In this document: piece after piece, positions 1 through 11,578 of the stretch
Numbering within the stretch: the stretch's first letter is position 1
Layout of the letters: each line of letters begins with the position of its first letter
Source of the DNA: Petunia secreta
Taxonomy: Eukaryota > Streptophyta > Magnoliopsida > Solanales > Solanaceae
Length of the DNA: 64,000 bases
Assembly: GCA_029990175.1 (NCBI GenBank)
Contig: JARKIP010000064.1
Coordinates: 10,744,001 to 10,808,000 of the forward strand
Direction of reading: 5' to 3'
Program-made: the position numbers and the translations under genes
Notes under the pieces: generated by a model
Told to the model about the DNA's origin: nothing
What the model saw: the letters and a program-made list of their open reading frames with translations, nothing else
Database searches by the model: none

Positions 1-1078
1 ACAGGACAGGGCAGCTATGAGGAGAGGACAATCTAGAACATGAGAATATGTGGCAAATGTGTGTGTATTGTTTTCAGTTGAAGTTGGATTTGTCTAAATA
101 TTGCAAATCCCGTGAGAGAATTAAAGGAGACATGTCCATAACGTTAAGTCAAAGACGCGCCATGTGGGCTCACTCATGCATAATTGCGATCGCCAGCTGC
201 GGTTTCTGCCGCCGAAATGTTTTCTACCAATCCCATATACTAAATGCCATAATGTCCTAACAAACACTCTTTCATCAATTGCGGGAAGAAAATATATGAT
301 ACACCTTGACTTTGCCACATCGTTAACTTTGTCCCATTCTGTTATCCTTTTATTATTGGAAGAAACCACTAGCATATTGAGTAAGAAGCTAAGAACAAGA
401 GCAACTGAAAAGCTGAAATTGCTGACCAAAGACGTGTTAATTATATACACAAATGGAGGTCAATCGGGTACTCATTTTGACAGTTTGTGGTCGAAACCAA
501 ATTATTTTCAATCTAAACAACTTATTTTGTATATATATACTCGAACAGGGAGCGAAAAAAATGGTTGTTGATTCAAGTCAACTCCAAAACTGAGTTAACT
601 GCTAAATTAATACTTAACTAATTAATTGTAGTTCGGACAAATTATGAAGTGGAAACGAAAGCCTTTAATCGAAGTAAGTGTGACAATGCAACTAAGCTAA
701 CAAGAGTAATAAATAAAAGATTTATGGAAAAGAGAATAGAAGGCACACGATTTATCATTATTCGTCCCAAATGAAATAGTCGCCTACGTCCATTCTTCTT
801 AACTTTAAAAAAATTCTCACTATTGAACTCTTGTTTTCACCCGCTTACAATAGTATCTAGACAGAAATTAATTTACCCACGATTAAAAATTGAATACTCA
901 TTAGGTTTATTATCATGGTTTAAGAAATCTGGAGTATAGCAACATGCTCGGACTAGTAGTGAAACCTCTTGATGCTTCTTATGAGAACTCTACCATCTAA
1001 TCACATTTAATTTCATACCTTTATTCACTACAAATATATGTCATTATAAACCCACATCTATTTTTTTTTTCCTATTTA
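1..1078. other. AT-rich non-coding DNA
   Basis: No gene is supported here. Short open frames exist on both strands between about 48 and 571, but none shows a recognisable domain, a supported start, or agreement between strands. The stretch is AT-rich and ends at a MITE. It may be old, unrecognisable transposon sequence. Confidence 0.4.
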
Positions 1079-1310
1079 CTCCCTCTATTCCATAAATGAT
1101 GTCCTAGTTTGATTTGGATCGTAAGAAAGAAATGATGACTTTTAAATTTTGTGATCTAAAGTAAGGCATAAATATTTGTGTGGTTATAAATCATTTCATT
1201 AAGTGTAAAGTGGAGATTTTGATGTTAAATTGTTCCAAATTTAAAATTGTGTCATTCTTTTTTCAACTGGCTAATAAGAAAATATTATCATCCTTCTTTA
1301 ACGAATAGAG
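1079..1310. mobile_element. Stowaway-like MITE (Tc1/mariner type)
   Basis: The left end reads CTCCCTCTATTCCATAAATG, the typical Stowaway terminal sequence. The right end, AACGAATAGAG, is its imperfect inverted copy and lacks the outermost bases. TA dinucleotides flank both ends (1077-1078 and 1311-1312), matching the TA target duplication of Tc1/mariner elements. It is 232 bp, AT-rich and non-coding, so it would need a transposase supplied elsewhere. The family call rests on terminal sequence and size only. Confidence 0.7.
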
Positions 1311-1642
1311 TAATAGAGAACACTGTATTGGTTATTGGGATGTATAACCCACAAGCTTTTAAATGTTAATACTCTCAAAATATACACTCCTTGGACATTG
1401 GGATGCGGTTATTCCCTAGAACTACCGTGAGCGCGTGAAATGTTTTGTGCACCAAACTGCTTTTTTTATCAAAATTTAAAGGTCATATTGTCCATGACTT
1501 AGTTCAGTTAAGACACTTTGTTTTTGTTAAGTTTTTTAAAAATATAAAAGCATCTCTAACTCAATTGAATAAACTATTCAATTTCATGTAGTAACAATGT
1601 AAACTTCCTTTGCTTGATAGTTGGAAACTCTCGTATGAGGCC
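1311..1642. other. Non-coding spacer
   Basis: AT-rich spacer between the MITE and the TRIM. I see no coding frame, RNA gene or repeat. Confidence 0.4.
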
Positions 1643-2013
1643 TATTGGAATGTGGAAAAAGTTCCACATCGGTAAGAGAGAGGGGGCAGGATGCATATAT
1701 AAGCTTTGGACAATCCTTCATCCTTTGAGCTATCTTTTGGGGTGTGATTTAGGTTAAAGCTTATGTTGGCGTCCGTATGTGTGTGGGGGGCCGTGTGATA
1801 GGCGCCCGAATTTGTTGCGTCCGGGTGAAGAGCGCCTGAAATTTATCATAATATCAAAGCCAGGGAAAGACCCTGGGTCCCCTTTGAGCACGTGGTCACA
1901 GGCCATCCATGTGGGTATGGATGGCCGTGGGGGGAGGGGGTGTTGGAATATGGAAAAAGTTCCACATCGGTGAGAGAGAGGGGGGGGGGGGGGGGGACAA
2001 GATGGTGCTTTTT
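1643..2013 (+). mobile_element. TRIM-like miniature LTR retrotransposon, 3' LTR truncated
   Basis: Two direct copies of a sequence with the core GGAAAAAGTTCCACATCGGT start at 1643 and 1941, as LTR starts. The first copy ends in TATCA near 1848. The next bases, TAATATCAAAGC (1849-1860), equal the initiator-Met primer-binding site TGGTATCAGAGC with three G-to-A changes. A purine tract (1927-1940) directly precedes the second copy. This gives LTRs of about 206 bp and an internal region of only about 92 bp, the size class of TRIM elements. The second LTR is lost after about 65 bp in a G homopolymer, just before the next element inserted. Confidence 0.55.
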
Positions 2014-2024
2014 TGTAATATCTC

Positions 2025-2060
<36 letters not shown>

Positions 2061-3768
2061 GATTAATATTGTAGTCTTATAATATTATCAAGACATTGGA
2101 ATAATGTTGAGGCCAAAGCGAACGTTGAAGGACCCATTTGCAATTTTACCAAAACAAGGGAAAGGGAAAAATTAAAAGAAAACCAAAACAAAGGAAAGAA
2201 ATAAAACAAAAAAGTTAAAAAACCTACAAACCTAAGCTAAGGGAAAAAGGGCAGTAAATCCACCATTATTGAGGAGCAAGCTACTGGTGGTTTTCGAGCA
2301 AGTTATTAGAAGGGAATCTTTCTTTCAATTTGGTAAGCATAATGGAATAATTTATAATGTCATTAACCTTTACCAATATGATTTTTTTTTCTTATAAGAT
2401 TAAAGTGTAAAACTTTAACCAATTGGTGTAGTGCCACTGTAGTAGAATGACATAGTAGGAAGATAACCTACGGATGGTAAATGTTAACTTGATTCAATAA
2501 TGAAACTAGTATCACAATATATCGATCTTGCCGCTAGAATAAATTAAAGTTGTCAAATTTGGGGAAATTGACATCCGAATGTTAATATATGATTTTAGAT
2601 TATTGATTCCTTGACTACTCGATCGTTGGAAGCAAGTTGGAGCTAATCGACAAGAGTACTGTGAGTGAAATATCTCCCGTAGTTGATTTTCAACTATAGC
2701 ATGTTTGAAACCCACTTTCTTGCATCAATACTATTTTTATTAAATTTCATTAATTGCATGAAACAAGCGCTAGTATAACTGATATATTGACATATTTGAA
2801 TGTTATCTTGATACTTGAGTTGTTGAACAATTGATATGTTTCGAAACCTCATTTATTCAAGATTTGCTATATTATTGTGATTTGATATCTTGTCAGAAAT
2901 AAAGTACAAAAGTAGTGATATTCTATTATAAAGTAAATATTGTATTGGGAATTAACTTAGCCAAATCGCCGTTATCTAACGTCGGGATTGTTAGGCCAGG
3001 TGCACCTTGTACAGTATTTCTCCTCCGCTAGTAGGAAAGAACTAGTCCACCCTCTAGAAGGGAACCCACCTAACGGTGTAGTCAGACGGCCGTGATAAAC
3101 TCATGGTGTCAGACCGTAATATTTGATTCTGTCTCAGGAACCTTCCATTATATATAACGACACGAGTACTATGGTTGAAATTACTATTTTCAATAGAATT
3201 ACGACATTATTTATTTATGCATGTTTTCTTATATATGCTTGTCTCGAATAAAAACGCTATGGTTGATGTCGTCCTCACTTAGTCTGTGTGAGTAACCCTT
3301 TTCCTTACCCCACTCACAGATAAACTAGTTGAGGTTGATACTTTGAGTCAAGGCGAGTGACAGAGCTGAGGATTGATCCAGTAAGCCCCGCATCTGCTTC
3401 GCAAGGGCCATTATTTATTCTTTAATTTACTTAAGTTATTAGTTCATTTGAATCTAGAGTTTGGCTCCTTAGTCAGTCTTGGGATGTCGTTTTGGTTTAA
3501 GTTGGTACCGAGGTACTCTGTGGTTTAATTATTATTGTGGACAGCATAGATTTAGTATTGTTGATCGTCCTTTAGACTTTAAATATGCGTATTAACGTGA
3601 TAGTCATTTATTAGACTGGTTCTGGCTGGTTGTTGACAGGTACAAAAATTTTGGTTTGCTCCCGGTACAGGGGAAACTCTGCCGAAATTTTTGCGCGAAT
3701 ATGATAGGCTTGCTAGGTATGCTTAGTCTTGTCTATTGCCGATCACGGCCCTATTTAGGGTTGTGACA
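2014..3768 (+). repeat. 5' LTR of the Tekay-like element
   Basis: About 1755 bp, starting TGTAATATCTCATAATAATA and ending TTGTGACA. It contains a (TAA)n tract near its start. The 3' copy is shorter because about 100 bp around 2605-2720 are missing or replaced there. Clear divergence between the two LTRs indicates an old insertion. Confidence 0.92.
2026..2059. repeat. (TAA)n microsatellite in the LTR
   Basis: A run of about ten TAA units directly after the LTR start. The 3' LTR carries a longer run at 8927-8975, so the tract changed length after insertion. Confidence 0.9.
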
Positions 3769-3771
3769 AAG

Positions 3772-3783
3772 TGGTATCAGAGC
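3772..3783 (+). other. Primer-binding site, initiator-Met tRNA type
   Basis: TGGTATCAGAGC lies three bases after the 5' LTR end. It is a perfect match to the common plant initiator-Met primer-binding site, where minus-strand DNA synthesis would start. Confidence 0.92.
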
Positions 3784-3981
3784 TCTAGGGTTAGGGTATG
3801 ACTAAGGAGCACCAGTTATAGTGGAGGCTTAATTGTGTATATGTTGTGCACCATATGCACGATCGGGACTCTGCAACGATCGGATAGGATGTGTCTGTTT
3901 CATTTTCTTTCATTATCTTGACTTTGTTTGTATGCGGTCTAGAGCTAAGTAAGAATACTAATAAGTTCGTTATGATTATAG

Positions 3982-5362
3982 ATGGAAAAACATGGGGCCA
4001 GAGCTGGGAACAATGCGAGAAACTGAGACGAGGTAAGAACTGAATCAGAGGAAACTATTGGTGCTCCGCTGAACTTAGGAGAAGAACATAGGAAAAGTGG
4101 TCGTGATGCACCAGATACATAGGATACCTACACCGCCGCTGAGAGTGAGACACCACTACCACCTCTACAGCCGCAAGTTGCCGCTAATGTTTCTGATATG
4201 GTAGTTACGCTGTTGCATAAAGCTTTCGAAAGCTTGGTGGAAAAAGTTCAAGTACAACCTGGGGTTAATGCACTGCATGGAGGGGATACTTTCGGTAGCA
4301 TGCTTCCAAAGTTTCTGAAGTTGAAACCTCCCATGTTCACAGGTGTTAGTGACACAGAAGATCCACAACTTTTCTTGGATGGAATTCAGAAGGCTTTGGA
4401 TGCGCTTGAGTGTACCAGCATGAGATCTGCTGAGCTTGCTGCATATCAATTGGAAAATATTGCTGAGACTTGGTTTAAGTCCTTTAAGAGGGGACGTCCT
4501 ATTGGTTCACCTCCCTTGACATGGGACGAATTCTCTGAAGCATTCATGGATCGTTTTCTGCCACAGAGCAAAAAAGATGCTTTTGCAATGCAATTCGAGC
4601 ATTAAGGCAGACCGTAGGGATATCTGTTGATGAGTATGATAGAGAGTTCACTAGGTTATCCCGGTATGCACCAAGCTTGGTGGAAAAGGAGACTATGCGG
4701 GTTAAGAGGTTTATACGAGGTTTACAGAAGTATTTATTCAACCCACTAGCTATACACCTGACTAAGTGCGACAACAATTACTCTCAGGCGGTGGATATTG
4801 CCAGAGAAGTAGAGGCTAGAGGGATTGAAGAGAGAGCAATTCAAGCACAGAATAAGAGGACCAAGACTATAGGATACTATGGAGGAAATACTGGTTCTAA
4901 CCGAGGTAGTGGATTGCAGAACCACCACAGAAATGCAAATAATTGGGCTACATCTATTGTTAACTCATCTGTCAGTACACCTGCCCCTGGGCAAAGTTAT
5001 AAAAATTCAACACCATCGTTCGAGCAAGCCAAACCCCCTGCATCTACTTGCAATTATTGTTAAAGGAACCATTCAGGTGAATGTTGGGGAAAGATGGGAG
5101 CTTGTCTTCGTTGTGGTCATATGGGGCATTTCAGAGACGATTTGCCACGTTAGAAAGGGGTATACAATCAAGCTTCAGCACCAGCAAATTCTACACCAAA
5201 AATTTCCACACCTGAGAATACTAGGAACAATTTGGGAACAGCAGGCAGAGGCGCTGGGTACAAGGGTTCTAATACTAAAGGTTCAGGAGTGGCTGGTAGA
5301 GGTCAATCCCGAACATTTGCTCTTACAAGGCAGGATGCCCAAGCATCGAATGTGGTGGTCAC
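3982..5362 (+). pseudogene. gag: gag of the Tekay-like element (broken)
   Basis: Gag would form the particle coat and bind the element RNA. The likely start is the ATG at 3982, about 200 bp after the primer-binding site. That frame holds stops at TGA (CGA-like) and TAG (CAG-like) before an open stretch from 4198 to 4605, which carries the retrotransposon gag core (W-F and F-x-x-x-F-M-D-R-F-L motifs). A frameshift near 4605 moves the reading frame. The continuation (to about 5063) has the usual R-F-I-R-G-L helix. A CCHC knuckle region near 5050-5150 (CLRCGHMGHF) is damaged by a further stop and by loss of its last cysteine. Confidence 0.85.
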
Positions 5363-5960
5363 AGGTATCCTTATGATGTATTTAATTGATTTTACTACCT
5401 TACTTGATCTTATATTAGTTTATTCATGTGTGTCCCTTTATGTGTGTGAAAGCTAACATAGAAATTACATGTATACTCTTAGTATGTTCATACGACGCTA
5501 TAGCTTTAATCAATCCTGGATCCACTTATTCCTACGCGTCCACTTATTCCTACGCGTCTCCAAATTTTGCCTTGAGGTTTGGTATACGACTTGAATTGTT
5601 AATGGATCCTTTTGAGGTTGCTACCCCCGTTGGGGAATCATTATTAGTAGACCGTGCGTATCGCTCTTGTCAAATCAGTGTAGAAGAGAATGACACATTA
5701 GCAGACTTGATCGAGTTAGACATGGTAGATTTTGATGTGCTTATGGGAATGGATTGGCTAGCTTCATATCACGCCACTGTGGATTGTCATTATAAGACAG
5801 TCTGGTTTGACATCCCGGGTGAACCAGACTTTGTCTTACGGGGTGAACGGGGTTCGACTCAAGACAAACTTGATATCATTCATGGCTGCAAGTCGTATGT
5901 TGAACAAACGTTGCCAGGGATTTTTGGCATTCGTCAAAGATACAAAGGCGGTAGTACCAG
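5363..5960 (+). pseudogene. Aspartic protease of the Tekay-like element (catalytic Asp lost)
   Basis: The retroviral-type protease frame is recognisable by ALINPGSTYSY near 5500-5535 and by DVLMGMDWLASYHA near 5735-5775, the second flap and core motif. The family has Asp before PGST. Here the codon is AAT (Asn), a single G-to-A change, so the enzyme should be inactive. An 18-bp in-frame tandem duplication (about 5520-5555) repeats the residues just after the active-site motif. About 110 bp of extra AT-rich sequence (5370-5480) separates gag from protease. It could be an insertion, a decayed linker or an intron-like segment. Confidence 0.85.
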
Positions 5961-5979
5961 AGTTAGGGACGGTTCCAGT

Positions 5980-7310
5980 AGTTAATGAATTTACAGAGGT
6001 GTTTCTAGAAGACTTACCTGGGTTGCCTCCTGTTAGAGAAATTGATTTCGGTATTGAGCTAGTACCTGGCACATAGCCCATATCCATACCTCCATATCGT
6101 ATGACACCAGTCGAGTTGAAAGAACTGAAGGGACAACTGCAAGATCTATTGGATAAGGGTTTCATAAGACCTAGCACTTCGCCTTGGGGTGCACCAGTCT
6201 TATTCGTAAAGAAGAAGTATGGGTCCATGAGGCTATACATTGATTACAGACAACTAAATAAAGTCACAATCCCCAACAAGTACCAACTGCCGCGTATTGA
6301 TGATTTGTTCAATCAACTGCAGGGCGCTAAGAGATTCTCAAAGATTGACTTAAGATCTGGATAACATAAGTTACGCAATAAAGGGGAAGACATATGCAAG
6401 AAAGCTTTCAGGACCAGATATGGTCACTATGAATTCTTGGTAATGCCTTTCGGATTGACAAATGAGCCAGCAGCCTTCATGGATATGATGAATAGGGTGT
6501 TTAAGCCTTATTTGGATAGATTTGTGATTGTTTTCATTGATGACATCCTCGTGTATTCCAAGAATAATGAAGATCATGAACAACACTTGAGGATGGTATT
6601 TCAGACACTTAAGGAACATAAGCTATATGCTAAATTCTCGAAGTGCGAGTTCTAGTTGGAGAAAGCTGCTTTCTTGGGTCATATTGTATCTGAAGAAGGC
6701 ATCTTGGTTGATCCAAAGAAAGTGGAAGCGGTACAAAAATGGGCAAGGCTGACTACCGCGTCTGAGATACGAAGTTTCTTGGGTCTTGCAGGGTATTACA
6801 GGCGTTTTGCGTAGGATTTCTCAAAGATAGCTGCACCCCAGCCTAAATTGACTCAAAAGAATGTGAAATTTCAATGGTCAGACGCGTGCGAGCAGAGCTT
6901 TCAGAAACTGAAGGAATATTCGACTACCGCTCCAGTTTTAGTTCTACCATCTGGAGCTGGAGGTTTTGCAGTTTATTGTGATGCCTCCCGAGTAGGACTT
7001 GGGTGTTCTTATGCCAAATGGACGAGTTATAGCTTATCCTTCGAGACAGTTGAAGAAGCACCAGCAAACTATCCTTCCCATGATCTACAGATGGCTGCAG
7101 TTATCTTCGCACTCAAGATTTAGCGTCATTATCTGTATGGTGAGAAATGTGAGATTTATAATGACCACAAAAGCCTTCAATATATCTTCCAGCAGAAGGA
7201 TTTGAACATACGACAACGAAGATGGGTGGAGCTACTAAAAGACTATGATTGTGAAATCTTGTATCACCTAGGAAAGCCTAACGTTGTGGCAGATGCATTA
7301 AGTCAAAAAT
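5980..7310 (+). pseudogene. pol: Reverse transcriptase-RNase H of the Tekay-like element (broken)
   Basis: The reverse transcriptase runs from F-x-E-V-F-x-E-D-L-P-G-L-P-P (about 5990) through the fingers (W-G-A-P-V-L-F-V-K-K) and the intact catalytic FIDDILVYS at about 6533-6560 to G-L-A-G-Y-Y-R-R-F near 6790. RNase H follows with the YCDAS motif near 6975 and DALSQ near 7290. The frame is interrupted by TAG at about 6074, TAA at about 6362, TAG at about 6653, TAG near 6811, a frameshift around 7005 and a further TAG near 7121. The catalytic Asp pair is kept, but no full-length enzyme can be made. Confidence 0.9.
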
Positions 7311-8880
7311 CCATGGGCAGTTTGGCGCATATAGCACCAGTGAGGAGGCCTATTGCGAGGGAAATCCACGTGTTGAAGGGAAGTGGAGTACATTTTGATA
7401 TGGGAACTACAGGTACATTATTAGCTTGTGTGCAAGCCAAATCATCTTTGATTGAAAATATCAAGGCAAAGCAGTGCCAAGATTCTAAATTATGCAAACT
7501 CAGAGATGATAGGGGTACCGGTAAGGGAAAGGAAATCACTGTTAATCATGACGGGGTATTACGACTTGGTGAGCGCATCTGTGTACCTGATATCGATGGG
7601 TTAAGGCTGAATGTGCTCGAGGAGGCACATGGCTCCAAGTACTTAATTCACCCTGGTTCTACAAAGATGTATCAAGATCTTCGACAGTTATACTGGTGGG
7701 AAGGTATGAAGAAGGATGTTGCCGATTATGTCATGCGTTGTCTGACTTGCCAGCAAGTGAAGGCAGAGCACCAGCAACCTGCAGGGTTGATGCAGTGACT
7801 TGAAATTCCAGAATGAAAGTGGGAACGAATCACTATGGACTTCGTGACTGAGTTGCCACGGACACCTAAGGGCTATGACTCTATATGGGTGATTGTGGAT
7901 CAACTAACGAAGTCAGCACAGTTCTTGCCAGTCAAAACCATATACAATGGTGAACGTTATGTACAGTTATATATAGATGAGATCGTAAAGCTTCATGGAG
8001 TTCCCTTGTCTATAATTTCTAATAGAGGATCCCAGTTCACCTCTCATTTTCTGAAGGAATTCCAGCGAGAGTTGGGAACGCGAGTGGATCTGAGTACTGC
8101 GTTCCACCCACAGACAGATTGGCAGTCGGAGCGGACCATACAGACCTTAGAAGACATGTTAAGGTCTTGTGTCCTTGATTTTGATGGTAGCTAGGATAAG
8201 TACTTACCATTGGTAGAGTTTGCTTACAACAACAGCTTTCAAGCAAGTATTCAGATGGCTCCATACGAGGCTTTATATGGAAGACGATGTCGGTCTCCTA
8301 TTGGCTGGTTCAAGACTAGTGAAGTTAAAATTTTGGGTCCAGAGTTGGTGCAATTAGGACTTGACAAAGTTCAATTGATAAGGCAGAGGTTGCTTGCAGC
8401 TCAGAGTAGGTAGAATGCGTACACAGAAAATGTGTTTTCGGTAGGAGATCATGTGTTTTTATGGGTTTCTCCGATGAATGGTGTCTTGAGATTTGGGAAA
8501 AAGGGAAAATTGAGTCTGAGGTATATTGGACCTTACGAGATACTTGACAGAATTGGCAATGTAGCATATTGTCTAGCTCTTCCTCCTGAGTTGTCTTGCG
8601 TTCACTCAGTATTCCATGTATCTATGTTGCGGAAGTACATACCAGACTCTTCTCACGTGCTTGAGGCACAAAATGTCCAGTTAGATGAGAACTTGGCTTA
8701 TGAGGAACAACTGGTTGCCGTAGTTGATAGGCAAGTGAGGAAGTTGCGGTCAAAAGAAATTGCAACAGTGAAGGTTGCATGGAAGAATCACACCATGAAT
8801 GAGGTAATATGAGAAGATGAGGAAGAGATGCGAGCCAAGTATCCTCACCTATTCAAAACTGCGGGTACGTGTATGTTTTC
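7311..8880 (+). pseudogene. Integrase with chromodomain-like tail (broken)
   Basis: Integrase would insert the element DNA. A HHCC zinc-binding region lies near 7625-7760 (ends CLTCQQVK). The core starts at MDFVTELP (about 7833) and contains S-N-R-G-S-Q-F near 8020 and S-E-R-T near 8125. The second catalytic residue is Asn where the family has Asp, again a G-to-A change. Stops occur near 7797, 8192 and 8411. The C-terminal part (about 8700-8860) with RQVRKLRSKEI and KYPHLF is the Tekay/Del chromodomain-type tail. A TGA near 8810 stands where the family has a tryptophan. Confidence 0.9.
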
Positions 8881-8897
8881 AATTCGAGGACCGAATT

Positions 8898-8915
8898 TCC
8901 TTAAGGGAGGAAGTA
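8898..8915 (+). other. Polypurine tract of the Tekay-like element
   Basis: The purine-rich AAGGGAGGAAG lies directly before the 3' LTR, where plus-strand DNA synthesis would be primed. Confidence 0.8.
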
Positions 8916-8926
8916 TGTAATATCCC

Positions 8927-8977
<51 letters not shown>

Positions 8978-10590
8978 GATTAATGTTGTAGTCTTATAAT
9001 ATTATCAAGACATTGGGGTAATGTTGACGCCAAAGTGAAGGTTCAAGGGCCCACTTGCAAATTTACCAAAACAAGGGAAATAGAAAAATTAAAAGAAAAC
9101 CAAAACAAAGGAAAGACATAAAACAAAAGAGTTAAAAAACCTACCAACCTAAGCTAAGGGAAAAAAGGCAGTAAACCCACCATTATTGAGGAGCAAGCTA
9201 CTGGTGGTTTTCGAGCAAGTCATCAGAAGAGAATCTTTCTTTCAATTTGGTAAGCATAATTGAATAATTTATAATGTCATTAATTTTTACCAATATGATT
9301 TTCTCTTTCTTATAAGATTAAAGTGTAAAAATTTAACCAATTGGTGTAGTGCCACTGTAGTAGAATGACATAGTAGGAAGATAACCTACAGATGGTAAAT
9401 GTTAACTTGATTCAATAATGGAACTAGTATCACAATATATCGAGCGTACCGCTAGAACAAATTAAAGTTGTCAAAGTTGGGGAAATTGACATCCGAATGT
9501 TAATCTGTGATTTTAGATTATAGATTCCTTGATTTTAGATTATTGCATCAATAATATTTTTATTAAATTTCATTAATTGCATGGGACAAGCGCTAGTATA
9601 ACTGATATATTGACATATTTGAATGTTATCTTGGTACTTGAGTTGTTGAACAATTGATGTCTTTCGAAACCTCAGTTTATTCAAGATTTGCTATATTATT
9701 GTGATTTTATATCTTGTCAGAAATAAAGTATAAAAGTAGTGATATTCTATTATAACTTAAATATTGTTTTGGGAATTAACTTAGCCAGATCGTCGTTATC
9801 TAACGTCGGGATCGTTAGGCCTGGTGCACCTTGTACAGTATTTCTCCTCCTTTAGTAGGAAAGAACTAGTCCACCATCTAGAAGGGAACCCAGTTGACGG
9901 GGTAGTCAGACAGCCGTGATAAACTCATGGTGTCAGACCGTAATTTTTGATTCTGGCTCAGGAACCTTCCATTATATATAAAGACACGAGTACTATGGTT
10001 GATATTACTATTTTCAATGGAATTACGACATTATTTATTTATGCATGTTTTCTTATATATGCTTGTCCCGAATAAAAACGCTATGGTTGATGTTGTCCTC
10101 GCTTAGTCTGTGTGGCTAACCCTTTTCCTTTCCCTACTCACAGATAAACTAGTTGAGGCCGATACTTTGAGTCAAGGCGAGTGACAGAGCTGAGGATTGA
10201 TCCAGTAAGCGCCGCACCTGCTTCGCGAGGGCCATTATCTATTCTTTAATTTACTCAAGTTATTAGTTCATTTGAATCTAGAGTTTTGCTCCTTAGTCAG
10301 TCTTGGGATGTCGTTTTGGTTTAAGTCGGTACTGAGGTACTTTGTGGTTTAATTATTATCGGGGACAGCGTGGATTTAGTGTTGTTGCTCGTCCGTTAGA
10401 CTTTAAATATGCGTATTAATGTGATAGTCATTTATTAGACTGGTTCTGGCTGGTTGTTGACAGGTACAAAAATTTTGGTTTGCTCGGTACAAGGAAAACT
10501 CTGCCGAAATTTCTGCGCATATATGATAGGCTTGCTAGGTATGCTTAGTCTTGTCTAGCGCCGATCACGACCCTAAATAGGGTCGTGACA
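8916..10590 (+). repeat. 3' LTR of the Tekay-like element
   Basis: About 1675 bp, starting TGTAATATCCCATAATAATA and ending GGTCGTGACA. It is followed by TTTTT, the right copy of the target duplication. Relative to the 5' LTR it lacks about 100 bp near 9535 and has a longer TAA run. Confidence 0.92.
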
Positions 10591-10595
10591 TTTTT

Positions 10596-10831
10596 GTTCC
10601 TTGACCTCCCCCAAGTCTTCAATTAAAAAAATAACCTCCAAATTTTAAATATTGGCTAGATGACCTCCTCTTTTTTAATCAGGATTAGGACTTAATTACA
10701 CCAAAAAAAAAAATGCCTACACGTCCCAACCCCCCAAGTTCCAAATATTACACTTTGGCCCATTATGAAAAAAGGAAAATTTCCTCCCCCTCTCCCAAAA
10801 TTTGCTGCCCTATTCTACCCCCCTCCCCCCC
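10596..10831. other. Non-coding flank, probably the outer part of MULE set A
   Basis: CT-rich and AT-rich DNA with C homopolymers, between two retrotransposons. It continues across the next insertion at 18343. Phrases such as TTACACTTTGGCCCA (near 10748) recur in similar form at about 49840, upstream of the second mudrA gene. This may therefore be the promoter or terminal side of MULE set A, which is an inference. Confidence 0.4.
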
Positions 10832-11578
10832 TGGTGCAATGCAATTCCCGAAGGGATTGTTAGCACAAACGCGGAAGAACAAACAAAAGGATAAAAGATA
10901 AAAGCAAGACAAAACTTGCTTCTTTCGAAAGAACAGTGAGGAACCTGTCTCAAAGCTCAATCAAAAGGGATACAAGGATCACCTATACTATGCAACAATC
11001 CTCAAGAGAACATTGCCTCTTGCAAACTGAATGATCAAGAGGAATGTTCAATCGGACTAACCGAAAGCCACAAGTCCTTAAAAGCCCTCACCGGGGTTTT
11101 GCTCACGACGGAGACAAGAAGAAATGTGCTCGGCACTTTCATTCAATTCATTAATATTCAAAAACTAGCTACTTACAATGAAAGGAAACAGTGTTTATAT
11201 AGGAAATACTAAGGGTAAACTAGTAAATAGGTCACAGTTGACCAATAGAAATAAGCCACGCAGGGCTGAGTAAAATGTGTTCGGCAGTTTTGACTTCGGT
11301 TCTCGTTTGTCTGCTCGAATGTCTGCTCGAACACACACTTGTTGCCTTCGGACGCTCAATTGTCTTCGAGCTCATTGTCCTCGGTCACTTTGCCTTCGGG
11401 CTCAAATCTGAAGATAATGCCTTTGATTCTTGAGCTCGGCCACTCAGCTTCGGAGCAATTGTTTTCCTTCGGCCAGGCTAAGTGAACGTGCACATCGTGC
11501 AGTAGCTTGGCTTGGTTTCTTGTCATCGGTCTCCTCGGTGGATCGATCACTTGATCAGCACGTGATCGGGCTGCATCA
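10832..11578 (-). repeat. 3' LTR of the young chromovirus
   Basis: 747 bp. In element orientation it starts TGATGCAGCCCGATCACG and ends CATTGCACCA. The last 74 or so codons of pol lie inside it (11356-11578). A CCTATATAAACA TATA-like box lies on the minus strand at about 11192-11204. Confidence 0.95.

Larger units (their letters stand above)
2014..10590 (+). mobile_element. Ty3-type chromovirus, Tekay/Del-like, complete but decayed
   Basis: An 8.6-kb LTR retrotransposon bounded by LTRs that start TGTAATATC and end GTGACA, flanked by a TTTTT target duplication (2009-2013 and 10591-10595). It has an initiator-Met primer-binding site, gag, protease, reverse transcriptase, RNase H, integrase, a chromodomain-like tail and a purine tract before the 3' LTR. 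The domain order, long LTRs and the tail with RQVRKLRSKEI fit the Tekay/Del lineage. Many stops and frameshifts interrupt it, and both protease and integrase have lost a catalytic aspartate, so it cannot be autonomous. Confidence 0.92.

Noticed and set aside
164..571. A 135-codon frame near the left edge and an overlapping minus frame
   Set aside because: No recognised domain, biased composition and no supporting promoter or homologous copy. I could not decide between the strands.
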